52,756 nucleotides of DNA from Xanthomonas bromi (GCF_900092025.1 NZ_FLTX01000044.1:1-52756); one strand, 5' to 3'. Positions 8,624 to 18,139 are shown, counted from the stretch's first letter. Notes: generated by a model from the letters alone, not told the origin. Made by a program: numbers and translations.

Positions 8624-9919
8624 TCAGCGCTCGACGATGGCCACCACACCCATGCCGCCGGCGGTGCAGATCGAAATCAACGCACGGCCGCCACCGCGTT
8701 CTTCCAGTTGCTTGGCGGCGGTGGCCACCACGCGCGCGCCGGTGGCGGCGAACGGGTGACCGGTAGCCAGCGACGAACCCAGCGGGTTGATCTTGTCCGG
8801 GTCGATACGGCCCAGCGGCGCGTCCAGGCCCAGCCGGGTGCGGCAGTAATCCTCGCTTTCCCAGGCGCGCAGGGTGCACAGCACCTGCGCGGCGAAGGCT
8901 TCGTGGATTTCGTAGATGTCGAAGTCCTGCAGGGTCAGGCCCTGGCGCGCCAGCATCTGTGGCACTGCGATGGTCGGCGCCATCAGCAGGCCTTCGCCGT
9001 GCACGAAATCCACCGCCGCAACCTGTGCATCGCGCAGGTAGGCCATCGGCGCGTGGCCGTGCGCCAGCGCCCAGGCCTCGCTGGACAGCAGCACCGCGGC
9101 GGCACCATCGGTCAGCGGGGTGGAATTGGCGGCGGTCAAGGTGCCGCGGCTGGAGGTCTTGTCGAAGGCCGGGCGCAGCGTGGCGAGTTTTTCCAGCGAG
9201 GTGTCCGCGCGCAGGATGTTGTCGCGCGAGACGCCGCGGAACGGCGCGATCAGCGTGTCGAAGAACCCGCGCTCATATGCCGCCGCCAGCTTGTGGTGCG
9301 AGGCCACCGCCCATTCGTCCTGCGAATCGCGCGAGATGTTCCATTCCTTGGCCATGTCCTCGCAGTGGTCGCCCATGCTCTTGCCGGTGCGCGGCTCGGC
9401 CACGCCGGGGAACTCGGGCTTGAGTTCGGCCAGCTTGAAGCCGCGCAGCAGCGCCTTGAGTCTGTCGCCGGTGGCCTTGGCGCGGTTGGCGGCCATCAGG
9501 CGCGCGCGCAGTTTCTTGCCGTAGACGATCGGCACTTCGGAGGTGGTGTCCGAGCCGCCGCCGATGCCCGAATCGATCTGCCCCAGCGCGATCTTGTTGG
9601 CGATGGTGATCACCGAATCCAGACTGGTGCCGCAGGCGCGCTGCAGGGTGATGCCCGGGGTCAGCGGCGACAGACCCGACGACAGCGCGGCCTCGCGCGC
9701 CAGGTTCCAATCGGAGGAGTGCTTGATCACCGCGCCCATCGCCACTTCGCCCAATTGCTGCCCATGCAGCCCGAAGCGCTCGACCAGCGCGCCCAGCGTG
9801 CGCACCGACATGCCCAGATTGCCCACGTCCGCGTATGCGGTGTTCTGACGACAGAACGGGATACGAACGCCGCCCAGAATGGCGACGGGACGGGCTGCGG
9901 GCATCGATTGACCTGGCAT
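8624..9919 (-). CDS. acetyl-CoA acetyltransferase / 3-ketoacyl-CoA thiolase
   Basis: 431 residues from ATG 9919; ATG 9904 is an alternative. All thiolase signatures are present. The nucleophilic cysteine is in QRACGTSLDS (about residue 96), followed by GGGSDTTSEVPI, the IYEIHEAFAAQ histidine block, NPLGSSLATGHPFAATGARV, and the C-terminal ICTAGGMGVVAI with the second active-site cysteine. It resembles FadI-type enzymes that cleave 3-ketoacyl-CoA in fatty-acid degradation, or condense acetyl-CoA. No fadJ-like partner lies next to it, so the physiological direction is not clear. It is divergent from the hypothetical gene at 10008. Confidence 0.9.
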   Translation of the reverse strand: MPGQSMPAARPVAILGGVRIPFCRQNTAYADVGNLGMSVRTLGALVERFGLHGQQLGEVAMGAVIKHSSDWNLAREAALSSGLSPLTPGITLQRACGTSLDSVITIANKIALGQIDSGIGGGSDTTSEVPIVYGKKLRARLMAANRAKATGDRLKALLRGFKLAELKPEFPGVAEPRTGKSMGDHCEDMAKEWNISRDSQDEWAVASHHKLAAAYERGFFDTLIAPFRGVSRDNILRADTSLEKLATLRPAFDKTSSRGTLTAANSTPLTDGAAAVLLSSEAWALAHGHAPMAYLRDAQVAAVDFVHGEGLLMAPTIAVPQMLARQGLTLQDFDIYEIHEAFAAQVLCTLRAWESEDYCRTRLGLDAPLGRIDPDKINPLGSSLATGHPFAATGARVVATAAKQLEERGGGRALISICTAGGMGVVAIVER

Positions 9920-10007
9920 GAAGGACTCGGGGACATGGCCTGCACAGGGCCGGCAGGCATAATGTCGGCAGTGTAGCTTCGACCCTGTGATGGGCCAACC
10001 GCGAATC

Positions 10008-10892
10008 ATGAGCAAGACCGAACACGGCGTAACCGCCATGGGTGTGCTGGCGCTGGAATTGACCGGCGGAAGCGCGCCCGAGCGCGGCGCATTGGCGCCT
10101 GCGCAGGCCGGCATGCTGGCCGAACGCATCGGCCGCGACCTGGCGCAGTGGATCCCGGAAGTCCGCGATCTGGAACTGAGCGTGGCGCTGGCGCATTTCG
10201 ATCCCGCCGAAGTGCTTCGGCCCGGCTGGCCGCTGCACCGGCGCCTGGAAGAGCTGCAGGCGCGTGCGCCCGGACGCGATCAGGGGCCGCGCGTGCTGGC
10301 CTTCGGTGCCGATGCGCAGGGCGAGATTCCGCTGCCGTTCCAGGCCGATGCGCAGCTGGTTGGCGGTGGTTTGCGCGTGCTGCCGTTCCTGCTGTCCGGC
10401 GATCCGCAAACGGTCGCCACCGTCGCCGAGGCCATGGAAGAGGTGCTGTTGGCCCAGGGCATGGCGCAGGCCGATACCGCGCTGCTGGCGCAGGAAAGTT
10501 TCGGCGCCCGCATCGAACATGCACGGTATCTCACCGCCAACGATCTGGCGGCGATGATGTCGATGCAGTACGACAACCAGGGCCTGGCGCCGCTGTGGCC
10601 GCTGATCGAAGCCGCCCTGCTGGCGCCCACCAGCGAAGAGTGGCTGGAGCAGGCGCCGGAGCCGGTCCTGCGCTACGTCGATGGCGAAGTGCGCATTGCT
10701 CTGTTCGATCCGGCTGGCTGGTGCGATTACTACGCGCACGACCGCGAACACTGCGAGCGCCTGCGTGGCGTATACGAGCACTATCTCGCGCGCCAGCGGC
10801 AGATGGCCGCGGTGTTGGAAGCGCATGGGTTGCCGGTGCTGTATGTGCATATAGAGCCAGGCCAGGATCCGCGGCAGGCCCTGGCAGCGTAA
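10008..10892 (+). CDS. conserved protein of unknown function
   Basis: 294 residues from ATG 10008; ATG 9987 is an alternative. No signal peptide or membrane segment. The protein is acidic with many predicted helices (MLAERIGRDLAQWIPEVRDL, TVATVAEAMEEVLLAQGM) and a cluster of aromatic and charged residues near the C-terminus (WCDYYAHDREHCERLRGVYEHYL). I recognise no domain. G+C and codon use match the surroundings. The divergent arrangement with the thiolase gene leaves about 90 bp for both promoters. Confidence 0.78.
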   Translation: MSKTEHGVTAMGVLALELTGGSAPERGALAPAQAGMLAERIGRDLAQWIPEVRDLELSVALAHFDPAEVLRPGWPLHRRLEELQARAPGRDQGPRVLAFGADAQGEIPLPFQADAQLVGGGLRVLPFLLSGDPQTVATVAEAMEEVLLAQGMAQADTALLAQESFGARIEHARYLTANDLAAMMSMQYDNQGLAPLWPLIEAALLAPTSEEWLEQAPEPVLRYVDGEVRIALFDPAGWCDYYAHDREHCERLRGVYEHYLARQRQMAAVLEAHGLPVLYVHIEPGQDPRQALAA

Positions 10893-10909
10893 GTCGGACG
10901 CCGGTACCC

Positions 10910-11313
10910 ATTGCCCCTTCTGCATTACAAGGCGCGCTTGAAACTGGCGTGTCTGTGGCCGACCTAGAACGCCCATGCGCCTTTTACGCACGCGTGCTGG
11001 GTCTGCAACCAATGCATCGCGATGCGCGCATCGCCGCATCCGCGATTGCGCCAGAGCAAGTTTGTTGTTTGCGTGCAAGGCAGCACGTCGGCCACTGTCA
11101 CGCGGCCGGGCGACACGATTCCGCCGCATGACAGCAAGGGGCGCCTGCATGTCGCACTGGCTATCGCAAGCGATGCCCTACCCGGCTGGGAGAACCACTT
11201 GCATGCCTGCGGTGTCGCCGTCGAAGCCCGCAGCCCGCATGTCACGGCCGGGCGGTGGGCAAAGCATGTAGTTCCGCGATCCCGATACGCATCTGCTGGA
11301 CTGGCAACACTAG
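10910..11313 (+). pseudogene. decayed VOC/glyoxalase-family gene
   Basis: Three pieces in different frames add up to one VOC-fold protein. An N-terminal piece (from about 10922) contains GVSVADLERPCAFYARVLGLQPM, the classic first beta-alpha unit. A middle piece (about 11054-11270) contains GRLHVALAIASDALPGWENHL and GVAVEARSPHV. A C-terminal piece (about 11263-11313) contains FRDPDTHLLDWQH, the family's FxDPDGxxLE block, and carries an in-frame TAG just before FRDPD. At least two frameshifts plus that stop are needed to explain the current sequence, so a functional product is very unlikely. Confidence 0.8.
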
Positions 11314-11439
11314 GCTTGTGGGCAAATGATTGAGTGATCGCTTCCGCGGTTGAACTGCATATGCAGCGATCGATTAGCGAATGAAGTGATCCGCGCAGAT
11401 AGCCGGGCTGCAGGCAGACGGGTTCGAGTTCCTTTATCG

Positions 11440-11469
11440 GCGGGCACTGCTTCTATTCGAAGTGCCCGC
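11440..11469. other. hairpin, GCGGGCACT arms
   Basis: Perfect 9-bp arms GCGGGCACT / AGTGCCCGC with a 12-nt loop. No U-tract follows on either strand, so it is a structural or factor-dependent termination candidate only. Confidence 0.45.
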
Positions 11470-11727
11470 TTCGCTGTGGGCCGATCACCGTTGGACGACA
11501 GACAGCCACGTCTGCGTTGCACAGAATGACTGGGCTGTGGACCACTCACTGGATGATCGCTGCTTCCGTTGGAGACGCATCCGCGGCTGTCGTTCAACGA
11601 TCCATGCGCTCATTGCGCAAATGTTGCGCTTCCTTTATCAACAAGGCGCTACACCCATGCGCGCGCATAGCAGTACTCGCCACATTCTGACGCGAGCGGA
11701 GTTTCGACGAAGCACAACGCGCCTAGA

Positions 11728-11762
11728 ACGAACGCCGCGGCGATGCTCGGCGCGGCGTTCGT
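11728..11762 (-). terminator. hairpin downstream of the sodC pair
   Basis: Perfect 12-bp arms ACGAACGCCGCG / CGCGGCGTTCGT around an 11-nt loop, about 110 bp beyond the last sodC stop. The stem is very stable but there is no strong U-tract on the minus strand, so termination is inferred. Confidence 0.5.
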
Positions 11763-11871
11763 GTGTTCTCTCGATCACTGCCTGGACATACACCGGCACG
11801 TCGGCCGACGTCGTCCGCAGCGTGCGTCGTTACTGGACCGCTGCCGTGTATCGGCAGCGGTACCTGAGCGC

Positions 11872-12519
11872 TTACTTGGTCGCCGCCTGCGCGTTGTCGG
11901 TGGTGATCACACCGCACGCCAGACGGCCGCCAGCGTTACCGGTGGGCTGGGTTTTGTAATCGTCTGCATCGGCATGCACGATCACCGCGTGGCCGGCGAT
12001 ATCGAACTGGTCGGCCTTGCCGAGATTGACGTTGCTGGAGACCGGTGCGTCGATGCTGACATTGCCTTGCGCGTCGGCTTTGATGTTGGGCATATCGCCG
12101 CCGTGATGCGGGTCGGCGCTGACGTTGCCGTGATCGGACTGGGACGGGTTGAAGTGGCCGCCGGCACTGCTGCCGTCCGGTGCGCTGCAATCGCCCTTTT
12201 CGTGGATGTGGAAGCCGTGCTCGGTGTTGGGCTTGAGGCCGCTGAGTTGGCCGGTCACACGTAAGGCGCCGTCGACAGTCTTGAAGCTTACCGTGCCTTT
12301 GACGTCGTTGCCCTTGGTCGGCCTGAGCTCGGCGGTGGCGGTGGTCGTGGCGGCCGCTTCGGTCACCATGGAGGCAGCATGTTCAGCGCCGTGCGCGGCG
12401 TCGGCCGGGGTGCTGGCCTGTGGTGCGGGTGCCGGGTCTGACGGTGCGGGCTCGTCGCGCTTGCACGCGGTCAGCACCAGGGCAGTGGCGAGAAACAACG
12501 TGGTCGGAAGAAGGCGCAT
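11872..12519 (-). CDS. sodC2: superoxide dismutase [Cu-Zn], periplasmic lipoprotein (second of pair)
   Basis: 215 residues from ATG 12519, preceded by AGGAG at good spacing. The signal ends in the lipobox LVLTAC (Cys about 19), followed by a Pro/Ala/Thr-rich linker to about residue 65. The SOD domain shows the copper ligands HGFHIHEKGDC, the zinc-loop region GGHFNPSQSDHG and HHGGDMPNI, the copper histidine in VIVHADADDY and the active-site arginine with disulfide cysteine in GGRLACGVI. It would protect the cell envelope from exogenous superoxide, for example during the plant oxidative burst. It lies 47 bp downstream of a paralogue in the same direction. Confidence 0.93.
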   Translation of the reverse strand: MRLLPTTLFLATALVLTACKRDEPAPSDPAPAPQASTPADAAHGAEHAASMVTEAAATTTATAELRPTKGNDVKGTVSFKTVDGALRVTGQLSGLKPNTEHGFHIHEKGDCSAPDGSSAGGHFNPSQSDHGNVSADPHHGGDMPNIKADAQGNVSIDAPVSSNVNLGKADQFDIAGHAVIVHADADDYKTQPTGNAGGRLACGVITTDNAQAATK

Positions 12520-12566
12520 GGAGTACTCCTGAAGAAGGCCACAACTGCAGCCGTTGACGCCCCGAT

Positions 12567-13175
12567 TCAGGGCTGCGAAGGGGGCGTGCCCCATTGGGTA
12601 ACGCGAATGACGCCGCAGGCCAGACGCGCGCCGGCATTGCCGCTGGGCTGGCTGCGATAGTTGTCGGCGTCGGCATGCACGATGAGCGACTTGCCGACCA
12701 CATCGGTCGGAGCGCTGTCGCCCAGGCTGATGCCTGACAGGATCATGTCCAGATGCACCACGCCTTCGGCATCGGCACGCAGATTGTCCATGTCGCCCAG
12801 ATGGTGCGCGCCGCTCCCCGCACGTCCGTGCGGCGCACCGCTCGGGTTGAAGTGCGCACCGGCGCTGCTGGCATCGGCTGCGCTGCAATCGCCGCGCTCG
12901 TGCACATGGAAACCGGACACTCCGCCCGGACGTAGCCCGCCGATGGTGCCGGTGAGGCGGATGCCCTGCAACGCAGGTACCAGGACGACCCGGCCGCTGA
13001 CCAGGCTGCCCGAAGCAGATGCCAGCACAGCCTCGGCTTGCTGCACCGGGCGCGCAGGCACTACCCGCGCCGCTGCCGCTGGCGGTGGAGGCGCTTTCGG
13101 CGGTGACGGCGTGCTGCTGCAGGCGGCCAGCGCCAGAGCGGTGAGAGCAACGATCGTGGGCGACCGGTAACGCAT
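12567..13175 (-). CDS. sodC1: superoxide dismutase [Cu-Zn], periplasmic lipoprotein (first of pair)
   Basis: 202 residues from ATG 13175. A TTG one codon upstream is also in frame and is closer to the AGGAG, so the exact start is uncertain. Lipobox LALAAC is followed by a Pro/Ala-rich linker. The SOD domain has the metal ligands GFHVHERGDC, GAHFNPSGAPHG, HHLGDMDNL and LIVHADADNY, and the conserved GARLACGVI with Arg and Cys. It is similar to its downstream neighbour but clearly diverged, indicating an old tandem duplication. The C-terminal tail (TQWGTPPSQP) is longer than usual. Confidence 0.93.
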   Translation of the reverse strand: MRYRSPTIVALTALALAACSSTPSPPKAPPPPAAAARVVPARPVQQAEAVLASASGSLVSGRVVLVPALQGIRLTGTIGGLRPGGVSGFHVHERGDCSAADASSAGAHFNPSGAPHGRAGSGAHHLGDMDNLRADAEGVVHLDMILSGISLGDSAPTDVVGKSLIVHADADNYRSQPSGNAGARLACGVIRVTQWGTPPSQP

Positions 13176-13298
13176 CAAGCAGTTCTCCTGATCAGGCTGG
13201 AAACCTATGCGGGCGCATGTGCACGTGTCATGAAATGCGCTCGGGGCAGCACGGGAGTTTACGGGGTTGGTCTCGCGGGCCGGGATGTCGCCCAGGGC

Positions 13299-13430
13299 TC
13301 TCTACCCACCCCATCTTCCGCAGGCGGGAGAGAGGGTGGGCTGCGACGATCGACGATCGATGCGTGCCTTGCCCGCGTAGCTTGCCGCCTCCCGCATCGG
13401 GGAAGGTGTTCGAGGGGGGATGAGGGTGTC
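13299..13430. repeat. xanthomonad intergenic palindromic repeat block
   Basis: Two inverted units of the CCGCAGGCGGGAGA...GGGTGGG / CTCCCGCATCGGGGAAGG...GATGAGGG type, flanking a short CGACGAT tandem. The same family is found at 51013-51060 and 51134-51175. It fills the sodC1-ntrC intergenic space together with unassigned sequence. Confidence 0.65.
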
Positions 13431-13535
13431 GTTCGCCGCCGGATAATCGACACCGCGGCGCGTGCGAGCGAAAACGACGCGCGCATGCACCCACGCAGGA
13501 GCCACTCCTGTCGCGGCGGCTATCGGCCGGACCGG

Positions 13536-14969
13536 TCAGCGCCGTTTGCGCCCCGGGCCGAGTTTGCGGGTGACGGTGTTGCGGCCCAGCCCCAGGCGGG
13601 CGGCGGCTTCGGCGCGGCGGCCCTGGGTGAGTTGCAACGCGGCTTCGAGCAAGGTCCGGTCCAGGCGCTCGCGCGCTTCGGCGTGCAGGCCCTGGGCGCC
13701 TTCGCTCAGGCGTTGCGCGGCCCAGCTGGACAGCATGTCGTCCCATTGCCCGTCGCTGCGACCGCTGCGGTGACGGCGGCCGCCGCGCGCCAGTGCAGCG
13801 TCCACGTCGACCGCATCGATGATGTCGGCAGTCGCCAACGCGGCCAGACGCCAGCACACGTTTTCCAGTTCGCGCACATTGCCAGGCCAGTCGTATTGGC
13901 GCAGGTCTTCCAACGCGGCCGACGAGAGCCGCTTGGGCAGCATGTCGAGCTTACGCCCGGCCATGGCCAGGAAATTTTCGGCCAGTTGGGCGATATCGCC
14001 GCGCCGTTCGCGCAGCGGCGGCAGTTGCAGGCGCACCACATCCAGGCGGTGCAGCAGATCGGCGCGGAAGCGGCCCTGCTCGACCAGCGCTTCCAGGTCC
14101 TGGTGGGTGGCAGCGATCACGCGCACATCGACGCGGATCAATTCGCGGCCACCGACGCGGAAGAATTCGTTCTCTGCCAGCACGCGCAACAGGCGGGTCT
14201 GCAGCGGCAATGGCATGTCGCCGATTTCGTCCAGAAACAGCGTGCCGCCATCGGCTTGTTCGAAGCGACCGATATGCCGTTTGGTGGCGCCGGTAAACGC
14301 GCCGGTTTCGTGGCCGAACAGCTCGCTTTCCAGCAATTCGGCAGGAATGGCGGCGGTGTTGAGCGCGACGAAGGGTTTGCGCGCGCGCGGCGATTCGTTG
14401 TGCAGCGCGCGGGCGACCAACTCCTTGCCGGTGCCGGTCTCGCCGTTGATCAACACCGACAGCGGTGCCTGCGCCAGCCGGCCGATCGCGCGGAACAGCG
14501 CCTGCATCGCCGGGGTGTCGCCGATCAGCGACGCCGAGCCTTCGGCCAGCGGGGCGCCGATGATCTCGTCGACACCGGCATCGGCATCGGCATCCGGCAA
14601 CGCGCGTGCGGCCAAGGCCACCGCATCGTCCAGGTCGAATGGCTTGGACAAGAACTCATGCGCGCCACCGCGGAAGGCGCCGGCAGTGCTGGTCACGTCG
14701 GTGTAGGCCGACATCACGATGACCGGCAGTTGCGGGTGCTTGGACTTGAGCTTGTCGAGCAGGCTCAGCCCGTCTTCGCCGGGCATGCGCACGTCGGTGA
14801 ACAACAGATCCGGGGTCGGCCGCATGGCCAGTGCCTGCAACGCGGCGGCGGCACTCTCGAAGCCATCCACCGCGTAGCCGGCATCGCGCAAGGCGGTGGA
14901 CAGTACGAAGCGGACCGACCGGTCGTCGTCCACGACCCAGATGTGGGATACGGCGGCGGCCTCAGCCAT
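13536..14969 (-). CDS. ntrC: nitrogen regulation response regulator NtrC (sigma-54 activator)
   Basis: 477 residues, three domains. The receiver domain (1-120) has acidic DDD at about 14-16, phospho-acceptor Asp 59 in LLFTDVRMP and Lys 109 in LSKPFD. The AAA+ domain has Walker A GETGTGKE (176-183), the sigma-54 contact loop GAFTGA (223-228) and GTLFLDEIGDM as Walker B. The C-terminus is a Fis-type helix-turn-helix (AAARLGLGRNTVTRKL). When phosphorylated by NtrB it should activate the glnA promoter identified at 19817-19832. It overlaps ntrB by 8 bp. Confidence 0.95.
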   Translation of the reverse strand: MAEAAAVSHIWVVDDDRSVRFVLSTALRDAGYAVDGFESAAAALQALAMRPTPDLLFTDVRMPGEDGLSLLDKLKSKHPQLPVIVMSAYTDVTSTAGAFRGGAHEFLSKPFDLDDAVALAARALPDADADAGVDEIIGAPLAEGSASLIGDTPAMQALFRAIGRLAQAPLSVLINGETGTGKELVARALHNESPRARKPFVALNTAAIPAELLESELFGHETGAFTGATKRHIGRFEQADGGTLFLDEIGDMPLPLQTRLLRVLAENEFFRVGGRELIRVDVRVIAATHQDLEALVEQGRFRADLLHRLDVVRLQLPPLRERRGDIAQLAENFLAMAGRKLDMLPKRLSSAALEDLRQYDWPGNVRELENVCWRLAALATADIIDAVDVDAALARGGRRHRSGRSDGQWDDMLSSWAAQRLSEGAQGLHAEARERLDRTLLEAALQLTQGRRAEAAARLGLGRNTVTRKLGPGRKRR

Positions 14970-16017
14970 GCAAATGCTCCTTGTCGTGATCGCCGGCCAG
15001 CTCGGGCAGCAGCAGGGTGAAAACGGTATGGCCCGGGCGCGAGCGGTAGGTCAGCGTGCCGTGGTGTTCGCGCGAGACCTGCTGCGCCAGCGCCAGGCCC
15101 AGCCCACTGCCTTCGGCGCGGCCGCTGACCAAGGGCAGGAACAGGTGCTCGGCCAGTTCTTCGGGCACGCCGCCGCCGTCGTCGATGATCTCCAGCCGCA
15201 GCGACATGGCATGCACACGGTCGCGGATGCGCTGGCCGTGTTCGACGCGGGTGCGCAAGGTCACGCGGGTGGCGCCGGCCTGGAAGGCGTTGCGCACCAG
15301 ATTCCACACCGCCTGGGTCAGGCGGTCGCCATCGCCCAGAATGTCGGGAATGCTGGGGTCGTAATCGCGCTGCACCTGCACCGACCAGCCGCCTTCGGCT
15401 TCGGCCAGACGCAACACGCGTTCGAGCACGACATGGATGTTGAGACGGCCGTGCGGGCGCAACGGGCTCGGCGAGAGCAGCCGTTCCAGCAAGGTGTTGA
15501 GGCGTTCGATCTCGGTACCGATCAGCTCGATCAGTTCGCGCTCGTCTTCGTCGCGTCCGGCCGAGCGGCGCGCCAGCAGCTGCGCGGCGCCCTTGAGACC
15601 GGCCAGCGGATTACGCAGTTCGTGCGCCAGCCCCTTGAGCGCGGCGCCCAAGGCGTTGGGCAAGGCGTGGGTGGGATCGAGCGCAGGGAATTCGTCGACC
15701 GGATGGGTCTCCAGCAACCAGCCACCGTCGTCCAGCCGCGACAGCCAACCTTCGGCAAAGCGTGGCGCGTCGTTGGGCAGGCCCAGCGCCAGCCGGTGCA
15801 GACGCAGCACATCACGCTCGTCGTTGAGCAGGAAACGGGCCAGCGCGTCGCCCTGCACCTCCAGCGCGGCCAAGGGCTGTTCGACCAAACGCCGCGCACT
15901 GACTCCAAGCCAGCGCGCGAACGCCGGGTTGACACCCAGCACGCGGCCCTCGCGGTCGGCCCAGGCCACCGGCGTGCCCAGATTATCCAGCGATGGCATG
16001 GAAGACGAGATCACCAT
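14962..16017 (-). CDS. ntrB: nitrogen regulation sensor histidine kinase NtrB (NRII)
   Basis: 351 residues, cytosolic. An N-terminal PAS domain (about 8-110, NPAFARWLGVSARRL) is followed by the dimerisation/phospho-acceptor helix with His 132 in GLAHELRNPLAGLKGAAQ, then the ATPase domain with NLVRNAFQAGA (N box), IIDDGGGVPEEL (G1) and GSGLGLALAQQ (G2). It phosphorylates or dephosphorylates NtrC under PII control; the PII gene lies upstream in the same block. The ATG at 16017 abuts a palindrome resembling an NtrC box, suggesting autoregulation. Confidence 0.94.
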   Translation of the reverse strand: MVISSSMPSLDNLGTPVAWADREGRVLGVNPAFARWLGVSARRLVEQPLAALEVQGDALARFLLNDERDVLRLHRLALGLPNDAPRFAEGWLSRLDDGGWLLETHPVDEFPALDPTHALPNALGAALKGLAHELRNPLAGLKGAAQLLARRSAGRDEDERELIELIGTEIERLNTLLERLLSPSPLRPHGRLNIHVVLERVLRLAEAEGGWSVQVQRDYDPSIPDILGDGDRLTQAVWNLVRNAFQAGATRVTLRTRVEHGQRIRDRVHAMSLRLEIIDDGGGVPEELAEHLFLPLVSGRAEGSGLGLALAQQVSREHHGTLTYRSRPGHTVFTLLLPELAGDHDKEHLHG

Positions 16018-16034
16018 TGCACCAATTTAGTGCA
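16018..16034. promoter_or_regulatory. candidate NtrC box at the ntrB start
   Basis: TGCACC-AATTT-AGTGCA differs at one position from the NtrC consensus TGCACC-N5-GGTGCA. It begins directly upstream of the ntrB start codon (16017), a position where bound NtrC would repress, as at glnL of E. coli. The remaining sequence up to the amtB stop (16035-16281) shows no gene. Confidence 0.65.
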
Positions 16035-16281
16035 AGCTGCGTCGTAATGCGCGGATGGCGCGCAAAACGAAGCGTGTGTCGAAAAAATCTTGGCCGGCCG
16101 GCGGCGGGTTGCACCGATCCAGCGTGCATCCGCGCCGACCGTCACGGGCGTGGGGCTGGTCATGCAGGCACCTCGGCAGTTGTTCCGCGCCCAACCGGAC
16201 GACGGGGAAAACGGACCCGACTGGGCAGTCCCGGCCGGGTCGTTGCGCCACCCGCGGCAGCGTGGCCGCGGGCGTGCATGC

Positions 16282-17724
16282 TCAGGACTCGTACGCGGCT
16301 TCGCCGTGCGAGGTGATGTCCAGGCCCTCGCGCTCGGCTTCTTCGCTCACGCGCAGGCCGAACACCAGCTTGGCGACCACAAAGCCCACCACCGACACCA
16401 CGCCGATCCAGCCGATCGTGATCCCGACGCCCAGCGCCTGGATACCGACCTGGTGGACGATGTTGTAATCGCCGCCCTTCTGGCCACCCAGCGAAGCCGC
16501 CGAAAACACGCCGGTCAGGATCGCGCCGATGATGCCGCCCAGGCCATGCACGCCGAACACGTCCAGGCTGTCGTCGGCACCGAGCAAGCGCTTCAGACCG
16601 GTGACACCCCACACGCACAGCACGCCGGCCGCCAGGCCGATGACGATGGCGCCGAACGGGCCCACCGTGCCGCAGGCCGGGGTGATGCCGACCAGGCCGG
16701 CGACCATGCCCGAGGCCACACCCAGGGCGGACGACTTGCCCTTGATGATCTTCTCGGTCAGCGACCAACCCAGGATGGCGGCCGCGGTCGCCAGCATTGT
16801 GTTGAGGAAGGCCAGCGCCGCACCGGCATTGGCTTCCAGGTTGGAACCGGCATTGAAGCCGAACCAGCCCACCCACAGCAGCGATGCACCGACGAAGGTC
16901 AGGGTCACGTTATGCGGCTTGATCGCCTCGCGCCCCAACCCGGCACGCTTGCCGACGAAGTAGGCGCCCACCAGGCCGGCGACACCGGCGTTGATGTGCA
17001 CCACGGTACCGCCGGCGAAATCCAGCGCGCCCAATCCGAACAGATACCCACCGGTCGCCCAGACCATGTGCGCCAGCGGCAGGTAGCCGAAGGTGAACCA
17101 GATCACCGAGAACAACAGCACCGCGCCGAACTTGGCGCGTTCGGCGAAGGCGCCGACGATCAGCGCGCCGGTGATGCCGGCGAAGGTCGCCTGGAACGCC
17201 ACGAACACGTATTCCGGCAGGCTCACGCCCTTGGTGAAGGTGGCCGCCAGACTTTCGATGGTGACGCCCTTGAGCAACGCCTTGTCCAGATTGCCGATCC
17301 ACGCGCCTTCGCCGGAGAACGCCAAGCTGTAGCCGTACAGCACCCACAGGATGGTCAGCAGCGAAAACACCATCGCCACCTGGATCAGCACCGACAACAC
17401 GTTCTTGGCGCGCACCATGCCGCCATAGAACAACGCCAGGCCCGGCACCACCATCAACAGCACCAGCAAGGTGGAGGTCAGCATCCAGGCGACATCGCCC
17501 TTGTTGACCACCGGTGCGGCTTCGGCGGCAGCGGCCGGCGCTGCGGCCGGCTGCGGGGACGCCAGCGGTTCGGTGGTGACCGGCTCGGTCGGCAGTGGGG
17601 TGACCTGCGGGCTGGACTGCGCCTGCGCGCTGCCCATGCCGCCGACCACCAGCGTGCTGAACAGCATCAGCATGCATACGCTGTAGAACCGGGCTTTCCA
17701 CCCGGCAAAAAGAGCTGTCTTCAT
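16282..17724 (-). CDS. amtB: ammonium transporter AmtB
   Basis: 480 residues from ATG 17724, preceded by CGGAG. A signal-like hydrophobic start and a long Pro/Ala/Thr-rich periplasmic stretch (about 30-70) precede the first core helix. The Amt core then follows with about eleven membrane helices, AFSGEGAW, GGTVVHINAGVAGL, the pore histidines in KPHNVTLTFVGASLLWVGWF and DVFGVHGLGGIIGA, and FNAGSNLEANAG. It imports ammonium/ammonia and is blocked by GlnK, whose gene lies 22 bp upstream. Confidence 0.95.
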   Translation of the reverse strand: MKTALFAGWKARFYSVCMLMLFSTLVVGGMGSAQAQSSPQVTPLPTEPVTTEPLASPQPAAAPAAAAEAAPVVNKGDVAWMLTSTLLVLLMVVPGLALFYGGMVRAKNVLSVLIQVAMVFSLLTILWVLYGYSLAFSGEGAWIGNLDKALLKGVTIESLAATFTKGVSLPEYVFVAFQATFAGITGALIVGAFAERAKFGAVLLFSVIWFTFGYLPLAHMVWATGGYLFGLGALDFAGGTVVHINAGVAGLVGAYFVGKRAGLGREAIKPHNVTLTFVGASLLWVGWFGFNAGSNLEANAGAALAFLNTMLATAAAILGWSLTEKIIKGKSSALGVASGMVAGLVGITPACGTVGPFGAIVIGLAAGVLCVWGVTGLKRLLGADDSLDVFGVHGLGGIIGAILTGVFSAASLGGQKGGDYNIVHQVGIQALGVGITIGWIGVVSVVGFVVAKLVFGLRVSEEAEREGLDITSHGEAAYES

Positions 17725-17746
17725 ACGAACTCCGTAGGTGGTAGGG

Positions 17747-18139
<393 letters not shown>

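Larger units (their letters stand above)
11314..11871. other. 558-bp intergenic region without a recognisable gene
   Basis: No frame here has protein similarity I recognise. It contains two clear hairpins, listed separately. It separates the VOC pseudogene from the end of the sodC pair and may contain further debris of the same degraded segment. Confidence 0.5.

Noticed and set aside
13299..13430. Repeat block considered as a CRISPR array
   Set aside because: Units are inverted palindromes with no regular spacing and no spacers; they belong to a dispersed intergenic repeat family.
14765..15307. Extra minus-strand frame across the ntrB/ntrC junction
   Set aside because: Off-frame shadow; both ntrB and ntrC are intact across this stretch.
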